Shown here: piece after piece, positions 1-4,890 of the stretch
How the letters are laid out: the number at the start of each line of letters is the position of its first letter
Numbering within the stretch: position 1 is the stretch's first letter
NCBI GenBank assembly: GCA_026985685.1
Contig: JALSQA010000331.1
Span: 1-8,738, forward strand
Source: Campylobacterales bacterium
Lineage (GTDB): Bacteria; Campylobacterota; Campylobacteria; Campylobacterales; QNZT01
Reading direction: 5' to 3'
DNA length: 8,738 nucleotides
Made by a program: the position numbers and the translations under genes
The notes under the pieces: model-generated
The model's database searches: none
Told to the model about the DNA's origin: nothing
What the model saw: only the letters and a program-made list of their open reading frames with translations

Positions 1-63
1 CAAGAATCAAGGAAAAAAATATACAAAGGTGCATTCAGGTCAACTCAAATTTGATCTTTAGTG

Positions 64-79
64 GAATGCAAGAACATTC
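64..79. repeat. Small stem-loop beside the GC-rich hairpin
   Basis: GAATG (64–68) and CATTC (75–79) form a perfect 5-bp stem around a 6-nt loop, 5 bp before the stronger hairpin and just after the stop codon at 59–61. It may be part of the subterminal structure of the same mobile element. A stem this short is common by chance in AT-rich DNA, so it counts only because of its position. Confidence 0.35.
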
Positions 80-84
80 GATGA

Positions 85-108
85 TACCCCGTTGCTTGCA
101 GCGGGGTA
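85..108 (+). repeat. GC-rich stem-loop at the mcrB break point
   Basis: TACCCCG (85–91) pairs perfectly with CGGGGTA (102–108). The stem extends inward by a T·G wobble (92/101), T-A (93/100) and G-C (94/99), leaving a 4-nt loop CTTG. On the minus strand the wobble becomes an A/C mismatch, so the plus strand folds better, as expected of hairpins recognised as single strands by HUH (Y1) transposases. It is clearly richer in GC than its surroundings. No T-run follows on the plus strand (GTTCATT), so a normal intrinsic terminator is unlikely. Confidence 0.75.
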
Positions 109-113
109 GTTCA

Positions 114-470
114 TTAGCAGTTTTGACAAGCATTTCCAAAACTTAATTCATTCCACTTTTTATCTTTACTTGAAATTATCCATTGTAAATTTGCTTGATT
201 CTCGTCACTGACACCTTTACCTACTATTAATTTTTTATGATTATAAAAATATGATATTGTTGGAAAAATTCCATTATTGACAGTATTGCCATCTTTTAAC
301 AATGCAAACCAAGGTTTGTTGGCAAATTCTCCTTGTCCAAATGAAATTTTAACTTCAAAACCGTGATATTGTCGATCGTCTTCTAATAAGTCAGTCCATG
401 CAAGAGTATCTCTATTTATAGCTCTATTAACAAATCTTTTTATACTTTCTTTTAATTGATTCTCATTCAT
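114..470 (-). pseudogene. mcrB: Truncated mcrB: N-terminal methylcytosine-binding domain only
   Basis: The 118 residues match the N-terminal DNA-recognition domain of McrB (MrcB_N, DUF3578), which in E. coli binds and flips 5-methylcytosine. Visible signatures are SFGQGEF (43–49), PWFALL (53–58), NGIFP (66–70) and GVSDENQANLQW (86–97), which line up with SFGYGNF, PWFAFL, NGIYP and GISDTNEPHAQW as I recall them from E. coli McrB. The AAA+ GTPase part that should follow (Walker A and B, several hundred residues) is absent: the frame ends in TAA at 116–114, next to the hairpin of a probable mobile element. The start is well supported: ATG overlaps the mcrC stop as ATGA, and GGAGGAG lies 9 nt upstream. 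Without the GTPase no McrBC cleavage is expected. The remainder could lie beyond the element, left of the window. Confidence 0.85.
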
Positions 471-1582
471 CTCACTATCTCCTCCATTCTTTTCTTCATC
501 TCCACCACAAACCCTTCATACTCATCCTCAAAATTCAAATCCAAACTCCTTATAGCCAATTTCACGCACTCCTCACCAATTCCTAGTTTTAAATCTTCAC
601 ACACATCATCTACATGTTTGGGATATAAAAGCATCGTGTTTTTCACACCAAAATTTTTACCATAAGCAAACATCTGATATTTATCCGCAGTGCTTAAATC
701 ATCTTTATAAGCAACTTTTTTATACTTCGTATCAATGATGAGATTATCTATCATGATATCAGGCTTTAATCGTAAGTTTCCAAAGTTTTTTTGATTTTGC
801 AATTTTGCATCTGGCAATAGTTTTCCCACAAAATTTTCAAATAGTTCATTCATGTTAAATAAAAATGCAAAGCTTTTATCTTTTTTACTCATAAGTGGAA
901 CATAGTGTCTAAGTATCATGAGTGCTATATCAAAGCTCTCTTTATATCGGATATTTAGTCTGTCAAAGTGGATGTTTAGTTTATTTATATCGATATGTTT
1001 GTAACTCACTTCATCAAGCATAGTTTCACACATCTTAAGCTCTTTTTTGTTGTGAGAGTGTCGCATGAAAATTTTGATAGCATATAGAAAAAACTGATTG
1101 AGTTCATTATCTGGACTAAATTCGTCAAATTCGCAGTAGATTTTTTGATGGGTGAAGTTGTGTTTGATGTTTTCGTTGATTAGGTATTTGCCACGAAGTA
1201 TTCGCAGATTTTCTTGATAGGTGATATATTGTTTAATAAGTCCAAATCGTAGCTCTTTGAGAAGTTTTTTTGTAAAAAGTTTGATAAATATCTCGATAAT
1301 TTTATCTTGTTGGTTTTCTCTTGAAGCAAAATCTTCATTTTCAAGTGGTAAATCATAAGAGAGCATAAGCATGTGTAAAAAGATGTTTAGATCTGTTTTA
1401 TCCTTACTTATCTTTGGAAGTATATAATAATCCTCACCCTCAACATGAAGCAGTCCACAATAGTTTTTGGCTTTTATATTTCCCCAGTTATAAGAGAAGT
1501 ATTTTTGAAGTTTTTCACTATTTTTTATTGCTGATTTTAAATTATCATCAGTTATGGTGTTGTATTCATACAAAAGATGCAT
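467..1582 (-). CDS. mcrC: McrC, nuclease subunit of McrBC-type restriction system
   Basis: McrC carries the PD-(D/E)xK nuclease of McrBC, a GTP-driven system that cuts methylated or otherwise modified DNA; it joins McrB hexamers and stimulates their GTPase. The 371 residues show the family's central part (LRILRGKYLINENI at 127–140; FDEFSPDNELNQFF at 152–165), then FNMNELFENFV (242–252), and the catalytic stretch LKPDIMIDNLIIDTKYK (272–288) with D275, D284 and K286, followed by YQMFAYG (302–308). Length is normal for McrC and all catalytic residues are present, so the gene looks intact. An AGGAT Shine-Dalgarno lies 6 nt before the ATG. It is the first gene of the pair and overlaps mcrB by 4 nt; the usual order is mcrB then mcrC. 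With mcrB truncated, this subunit probably has no motor partner here. A LlaJI-like two-subunit McrBC relative is a possible alternative label. Confidence 0.88.
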   Translation of the reverse strand: MHLLYEYNTITDDNLKSAIKNSEKLQKYFSYNWGNIKAKNYCGLLHVEGEDYYILPKISKDKTDLNIFLHMLMLSYDLPLENEDFASRENQQDKIIEIFIKLFTKKLLKELRFGLIKQYITYQENLRILRGKYLINENIKHNFTHQKIYCEFDEFSPDNELNQFFLYAIKIFMRHSHNKKELKMCETMLDEVSYKHIDINKLNIHFDRLNIRYKESFDIALMILRHYVPLMSKKDKSFAFLFNMNELFENFVGKLLPDAKLQNQKNFGNLRLKPDIMIDNLIIDTKYKKVAYKDDLSTADKYQMFAYGKNFGVKNTMLLYPKHVDDVCEDLKLGIGEECVKLAIRSLDLNFEDEYEGFVVEMKKRMEEIVR

Positions 1583-1618
1583 TTTAAATCCTAGCTTAAC
1601 CTAAATTAGGCAATAAAC

Positions 1619-1624
1619 ATTATA
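1619..1624 (-). promoter_or_regulatory. Candidate −10 box of the mcrC–mcrB operon
   Basis: The minus strand reads TATAAT here, a perfect −10 hexamer. It would place the transcript start about 30 nt before the mcrC ATG, leaving room for the AGGAT ribosome site. No convincing −35 is seen at 16–18 bp, but this element is often weak in Campylobacterota. A second minus-strand TATAAT occurs at 1664–1669. An 11-bp inverted repeat CCTAA-A-TTAGG (1600–1610) lies between this −10 and the start codon and could be an operator. Confidence 0.45.
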
Positions 1625-1683
1625 TTTCAATTACTATCGCATAATTTGGGCTTAATTTTAAAGATTATATCATAAATATTTTA

Positions 1684-1704
1684 TGCTATAATTTCCAAAA
1701 GGAG
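1684..1704 (+). promoter_or_regulatory. Extended −10 box and ribosome site of the Uma2 gene
   Basis: TGCTATAAT (1684–1692) is an ideal extended −10 (TGnTATAAT). It is followed by AAGGAG (1699–1704), 6 nt before the ATG at 1711. The predicted transcript start falls at about 1699, so the leader would be very short and begin essentially at the Shine-Dalgarno. The mcrC promoter fires the other way from the same 128-bp spacer. Confidence 0.5.
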
Positions 1705-1710
1705 TTTTTC

Positions 1711-2247
1711 ATGTCACTTGATTATGTAGAACACTATAGTATTGATGATTATGCTTTATGGGAAGGGGATTGGGAGTTGATAGATGGTATGCCCTATGCG
1801 ATGGCTCCATCTCCTATGGTTACACATCAAAGTATAAATATGAAAATATCAAGACAACTTGATGAAGAGCTTGAGGAGTGTCCTGATTGTCAAGCACTTT
1901 TTGAGATAGACTGGGAAGTTAGTTCAGATACAGTTGTTCGTCCTGATAGTTTGGTTATATGTTATGAACCAGATGAAAAACTTACAAAAAAGCCAGAGAT
2001 TATCTTTGAAGTTGCATCTCCTTCTACTGTTACAAAAGATGAAAAAGTAAAATTTGAGATTTATGAGAGAGAGGGTGTAAAGTATTACATCATAGTCTAT
2101 CCAGATACAAAAGTTGCTAAAGCTTATGAGTTAAAAGATGGCAGATATATTAAAAAGGGTGATTTCTCAGATGAAAAGACAACTTTTACTCTTCCAACTT
2201 GCGACATAGAGTTTGATTTTAGTAGGATATGGAGAGTTAAAAAGTAG
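1711..2247 (+). CDS. Uma2 family (DUF820) PD-(D/E)xK endonuclease-like protein
   Basis: The 178 residues match the Uma2/DUF820 family in order: WELIDGMPYAMAP (21–33), a conserved histidine region THQSI (38–42), VRPDSLV (76–82), PEIIFEVASPST (95–106), then D110 and K114, and GVKYYIIVYPD (122–132). D79, E100 and K114 are the candidate residues of a restriction-endonuclease-like active site, by family analogy. Length is typical, so the gene appears complete. Family members are very abundant in cyanobacteria and their biological role is not settled, so no substrate is assigned. It is divergent from mcrC and precedes hipBA by about 150 bp on the same strand. Its neighbours suggest it belongs to an accessory defence or mobile cluster, but co-function is not shown. 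AAGGAG and an extended −10 support the ATG. Confidence 0.82.
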   Translation: MSLDYVEHYSIDDYALWEGDWELIDGMPYAMAPSPMVTHQSINMKISRQLDEELEECPDCQALFEIDWEVSSDTVVRPDSLVICYEPDEKLTKKPEIIFEVASPSTVTKDEKVKFEIYEREGVKYYIIVYPDTKVAKAYELKDGRYIKKGDFSDEKTTFTLPTCDIEFDFSRIWRVKK

Positions 2248-2250
2248 ATA

Positions 2251-2280
2251 GTTCAATTTTCTTTGAACATTATTAATGTT
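2251..2280. repeat. Two overlapping short inverted repeats after the Uma2 gene
   Basis: GTTCAA (2251–2256) and TTGAAC (2263–2268) form a 6-bp stem with a 6-nt loop, starting 4 nt after the Uma2 stop. AACATT (2266–2271) and AATGTT (2275–2280) form a second 6-bp stem with a 3-nt loop. The two share bases 2266–2268, so they exclude each other. Neither is GC-rich and no clear T-run follows, so this would be at best a weak terminator. Confidence 0.4.
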
Positions 2281-2341
2281 TACTTCGTATTACACTTCTC
2301 ATTTTTGAAATTCTAGATTATTACTAAAAAAGGAAATATAA

Positions 2342-2370
2342 TTCATATTTAAGTATAAAATACATACAAT
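2342..2370 (+). promoter_or_regulatory. Candidate hipBA promoter
   Basis: TTCATA (2342–2347, four of six matches to TTGACA) and TACAAT (2365–2370, five of six matches to TATAAT) are separated by 17 bp. The predicted start, near 2377, falls inside the 16-bp palindrome at 2371–2386, so a repressor bound there would block transcription. Another TATAAT at 2337–2342 has no good −35 and is a second candidate. Confidence 0.45.
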
Positions 2371-2386
2371 AAGAAGTATACTTCTT
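2371..2386. promoter_or_regulatory. Perfect 16-bp palindrome, putative HipB operator
   Basis: AAGAAGTA (2371–2378) is the exact reverse complement of TACTTCTT (2379–2386). It sits between the candidate −10 and the ribosome site of hipB. HipB-type antitoxins bind palindromic operators as dimers and repress their own operon together with HipA, so this is the natural autoregulatory site. The 7-mer AAGTATA recurs as a direct repeat at 2351–2357, 23 bp upstream of its copy at 2374–2380, which may be a partial second site about two helical turns away. Binding itself is inferred. Confidence 0.65.
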
Positions 2387-2388
2387 GC

Positions 2389-2403
2389 AAGGAGGGTATT
2401 TTG
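2389..2403 (+). promoter_or_regulatory. Strong ribosome site that decides a TTG start for hipB
   Basis: AAGGAGG (2389–2395) is a near-perfect Shine-Dalgarno, 5 nt before TTG at 2401. In frame upstream there is a stop at 2356–2358 and no ATG or GTG in between; the next internal TTG (2407) is 11 nt from the site. The TTG at 2401 is therefore the best start. Confidence 0.7.
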
Positions 2404-2649
2404 ACTTTGATAGAACTTGGATTTAAGATAAAAGAGCTTAGGCAAAAAAGAAAATGGTCGCAAGCTAAATTAGAAGAGTATTCTGGCATTACAAAGCGTA
2501 CAATAACCAAGATGGAAAATGGATTTATTGATGAAGTTGGTATCAAAAAAGTAGAGACTATTTTGAATTTGCTAGATATGGAGTTTGCACTTCGTCCAAA
2601 AGGTAGACCAAAAACTTTAGAAGAACTACAGGCTGAGCATACAGTATGA
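2401..2649 (+). CDS. hipB: HipB-like antitoxin, XRE-family HTH repressor
   Basis: This 82-residue protein is a Cro/C1-type helix-turn-helix regulator: LGFKIKELRQKRKWSQAKLE (6–25) leads into EYSGITKRTITKMENG (26–41), the usual recognition-helix pattern, and helices continue to about residue 60. The tail (LRPKGRPKTLEELQAEHTV) is basic, then acidic, and probably flexible. Position and size match HipB, which neutralises the HipA kinase and represses the operon from palindromic sites; a perfect 16-bp palindrome lies just upstream. The stop overlaps the hipA ATG as ATGA, so translation is coupled. The gene starts with TTG behind a very strong AAGGAGG. Confidence 0.85.
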   Translation: MTLIELGFKIKELRQKRKWSQAKLEEYSGITKRTITKMENGFIDEVGIKKVETILNLLDMEFALRPKGRPKTLEELQAEHTV

Positions 2650-3779
2650 AAGTATTTGTAAACACATCGCACACTGGCGAATTAGTAAAAGAAAATAAAT
2701 ATATATTTAATTATGATGCCAAAGCAAAAGATATTGTAAGTATTACGATGCCTATACGGAATGAAAGTTGGACAAGTGGGAAGTTACATCCTATATTTGA
2801 AATGAATATGCCTGAAGGTGTACTAAAAGAGGTGATAAAAAATCACTTTTCAAAAATAGAGAAAATGGATGATATGGGTTTATTAAAACTAATAGGTCCA
2901 TATATGCTAGGCAGGGTCAAATTTGGAAAGATAGAAACTCCAGCAGAAAAGTTACATTTAAATGACATACTCACATCTGAAAAAGAAAATCTATTTGAAG
3001 AGCTCATGGATCGGTTTGCTATACGCTCTGGTGTTTCAGGGGTACAGCCAAAACTACTATTAACTACACAAAATAAAACTACAATGTGTTTTGAACATTA
3101 TATCGTTAAATCATGGCAAAAAGAATATCCCCAATTATCTATAAATGAGTTCTTTTGTATGAGAGCTTTACAACATGCAGGTATTGAAACACCAGAGTTT
3201 TATTTAAGTGATAATCTTTCACTTTTTGTAATGAAACGTTTTGACATCAATAAAGATGGAAAATATTTAGGATTTGAAGACATGTGTGTACTAACAGGGC
3301 GTGGTACAGATGATAAATATGAAGGTTCATATGAAGAAATTGCACGTGTACTTAAAGATGTTATCGCTCCTATGTATAGGAAAATAGCTTTGAAGTCTTT
3401 GTTTACTGCTGTACTAATGAATCATTTTTTACGTAATGGAGACGGACATCTTAAAAATTATGGTATTGTTTATGAGAAAGATTATCAGGATGCTAAATTG
3501 GCACCAATATATGATGTTATAACTACTACATGCTATATCAAAAACGATATTCCTGCTTTAAAAATGAGTGATGCAAAACTATGGTGGAAAGAAAAAACTT
3601 ATAAAACTTTTGCCAAACTATCATGTGGTTTAACTAATAAAGAATATGATCAAATAGTATCAAAATGTAAGGAAGCAATAACTATAACAAAAGAAGAGAT
3701 AAAAAATTTTAAACATCAAGATCAAGAAGTAAAAGAATTCTTAAACCATCTTGTTGCGTGTTGGCATGATGGTTTTTAA
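2646..3779 (+). CDS. hipA: HipA-family serine/threonine kinase toxin
   Basis: E. coli HipA phosphorylates glutamyl-tRNA synthetase and causes growth arrest and persistence; targets of other HipA-like kinases differ, so the substrate is not assigned. The 377 residues include the N-terminal subdomain (about 1–105, VFVNTSHTGELV then YIFNYD), which would be a separate HipS protein in HipBST systems, so this is the two-gene type. The kinase core shows the Gly-rich loop SGVSGVQPKLLL (128–139), a likely ATP lysine K154, NEFF (167–170), VMKRFD (195–200), the catalytic loop NGDGHLKN (264–271; D266, N271) and metal-binding LAPIYD (285–290; D290). All key kinase residues are present. It is somewhat shorter than E. 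coli HipA (about 440). The loop has G-V-S where E. coli has S-V-A, which moves the possible autophosphorylation site to S131. Its end faces the flagellar operon with 4 bp between stops. Confidence 0.9.
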   Translation: MKVFVNTSHTGELVKENKYIFNYDAKAKDIVSITMPIRNESWTSGKLHPIFEMNMPEGVLKEVIKNHFSKIEKMDDMGLLKLIGPYMLGRVKFGKIETPAEKLHLNDILTSEKENLFEELMDRFAIRSGVSGVQPKLLLTTQNKTTMCFEHYIVKSWQKEYPQLSINEFFCMRALQHAGIETPEFYLSDNLSLFVMKRFDINKDGKYLGFEDMCVLTGRGTDDKYEGSYEEIARVLKDVIAPMYRKIALKSLFTAVLMNHFLRNGDGHLKNYGIVYEKDYQDAKLAPIYDVITTTCYIKNDIPALKMSDAKLWWKEKTYKTFAKLSCGLTNKEYDQIVSKCKEAITITKEEIKNFKHQDQEVKEFLNHLVACWHDGF

Positions 3780-3783
3780 AATT

Positions 3784-3993
3784 TTATAATGTAAACTTTT
3801 GTGCGATATTTTCAATGCTACTGTGTTCTTTGTCGAGTAAAGAAGCGATTTGTACGGGTGTGAAGGCTTCAAGGTAGTGCAGTTGAAGATATGTTATCTC
3901 ATCTTGTGTGAGGTTGTTTAGTGTGTATCTTTGCAATATCTCATGTAGTATTTTGATAGATGATTTCTCTTGTGTATTGTGCATTGTAGACAT
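3784..3993 (-). CDS. Small 69-residue protein, sigma-region-4-like HTH, downstream of flhG
   Basis: I do not recognise this gene with certainty. It follows flhG by 15 nt with its own good ribosome site (CAGGAG, about 7 nt before ATG), so it is probably a translated last gene of the operon. Residues 28–68 (starting LTQDEITYLQLHYLEAF, then TPVQIASLLDKEHSSIENI) have the helix spacing of sigma-70 region 4 or LuxR-like DNA-binding folds; compare the L-x-Y-x-E ... I-A-x-x-L pattern of FliA region 4. The first 27 residues look helical and polar. In H. pylori and C. jejuni one small gene also lies between flhG and fliA, so this may be the local counterpart. The alternative is a remnant or mimic of the C-terminal part of FliA, whose gene would be expected next but is replaced by hipA on the opposite strand. 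Confidence 0.6.
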   Translation of the reverse strand: MSTMHNTQEKSSIKILHEILQRYTLNNLTQDEITYLQLHYLEAFTPVQIASLLDKEHSSIENIAQKFTL

Positions 3994-4008
3994 AGAAACT
4001 CCTGAAAA

Positions 4009-4890
4009 TTAAAAACGATCAAGTAAGCGTTTTATAAAAACGGCAAAACTTTTTCTCTCCATGGGTACTAGCACTTTGTGTTCCATTTTTTCAAGTAAAT
4101 TTCTTGTGATAAGGGATAAATCATAGCTACAAAGGTTGTCGGGATATTCTTCACTAAATAGTACTCTGTATTTAGAACTTTTTGTGATGATTGGATCTTG
4201 AGAAAGAGCACCTAAGTAGTTTAGATCTGGTGGTGTTTTGATATTGTTTTTGGCTACTTTGTTTATTTTGTCGAAGATAAGTTTGCCTTCTTTTGGATTT
4301 CTTGTATTGTTTAAAATGACATTCATATCATGTCTGTAAGTATTGGTAACTTTGATAGTGGCATATGCATCAGTGATGGCGGATGGATCTGGCATAGTAA
4401 CGACTAAGATTTCATCAGCTTCTTTTAAAAAGATTTGCACATTCTTTCCTATACCTGCTCCTGTATCTATGATAAGAAAATCAAGCATATCTAAAAAAGC
4501 AGCTTCTTTTGCAAAACGTTTGATGATTTCATTGTCATTATAAGCAAATATCTCATCGCCACTTTCCCCAGGGATCAAAAGTAAGTTATGATTTATTGGT
4601 ATGACGATATCTTTTAGAGTAGCTTCTCCTTTTAGTACATGAAGAAGTGTTTTTTTGACTTTGACATTAAATATTATATCAAGATTTGCAAGTCCAATAT
4701 CCGCATCTAGTATACCGACACGATAACCCATCTGTGAAAGTTGATAAGCCATGTTTGAGCTGATAGTACTTTTACCTACGCCACCTTTTCCACTTGTAAC
4801 TGCTATGATTTTTGTATTTGGTGTCTGTGCTTCATATGGTTCTTCCATGTTAAGTATTTTATGAAGCTTTGATGCCTGTGTTTCTCTCAC
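4009..4890 (-). CDS. flhG: FlhG (YlxH/FleN), MinD-type ATPase controlling flagellar number
   Basis: FlhG is a membrane-cycling ATPase that limits flagellar number and stimulates the GTPase of FlhF. The 293 residues have the deviant Walker A SGKGGVGKST (33–42), LDADIGLANLD (61–71) and Walker B FLIIDTGAGIG (138–148). The C-terminus (SFAVFIKRLLDRF) is a likely amphipathic membrane-targeting helix, as in MinD. The extreme N-terminus reads ETQASKLHKI (3–12), a variant of the DQAxxLR motif by which FlhG activates FlhF. This supports the GTG start at 4890, which overlaps the flhF stop (GTGA) and follows AAAGG by about 8 nt; a start at M15 would lose the motif. Length is normal. It is translationally coupled to flhF. 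Confidence 0.93.
   Translation of the reverse strand: MRETQASKLHKILNMEEPYEAQTPNTKIIAVTSGKGGVGKSTISSNMAYQLSQMGYRVGILDADIGLANLDIIFNVKVKKTLLHVLKGEATLKDIVIPINHNLLLIPGESGDEIFAYNDNEIIKRFAKEAAFLDMLDFLIIDTGAGIGKNVQIFLKEADEILVVTMPDPSAITDAYATIKVTNTYRHDMNVILNNTRNPKEGKLIFDKINKVAKNNIKTPPDLNYLGALSQDPIITKSSKYRVLFSEEYPDNLCSYDLSLITRNLLEKMEHKVLVPMERKSFAVFIKRLLDRF

Larger units (their letters stand above)
1..115 (+). mobile_element. Probable right end of a transposable element (IS200/IS605-like?)
   Basis: An open frame enters from the left edge and stops at TAG 59–61; its 19 visible residues are lysine-rich and end in GQLKFDL. About 25 bp later come two closely spaced stem-loops (64–79 and 85–108). The mcrB reading frame running from the other side stops at 114–116, right at the foot of the second stem. 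A coding tail, then a strand-asymmetric subterminal hairpin, then a broken host gene is what the end of an IS200/IS605-type element looks like. Such elements have no terminal inverted repeats and make no target duplication, so nothing else would be expected at the junction. The transposase itself lies outside the window, so the family is inferred. A degraded element or another family with a hairpin terminator would fit almost as well. Confidence 0.4.

Noticed and set aside
85..108. Reading the GC-rich hairpin as an intrinsic terminator of the mcrC–mcrB operon
   Set aside because: The minus-strand stem is followed by ATCATCGAATG, not a U-run, and on the plus strand by GTTCATT; the stem also folds better on the strand opposite to that transcript.
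119..143. 7-bp inverted repeat AGTTTTG / CAAAACT with an 11-nt loop at the end of the mcrB fragment
   Set aside because: AT-rich, long loop and inside the coding frame; probably chance, although it lies close to the suspected insertion point.
456..665. Plus-strand 69-codon open frame opposite mcrC
   Set aside because: Low-complexity Ser/Phe/Lys translation with no family resemblance, lying wholly antisense to the conserved mcrC C-terminus; a shadow frame.
2349..2672. Minus-strand 107-codon open frame covering hipB
   Set aside because: It is antisense to the clear HTH gene hipB and its ribosome site, and its translation matches nothing recognisable.
2646..3779. A three-gene HipBST system
   Set aside because: The N-terminal subdomain that would be HipS is fused to the kinase (residues 1 to about 105), and no extra small gene lies between hipB and hipA.
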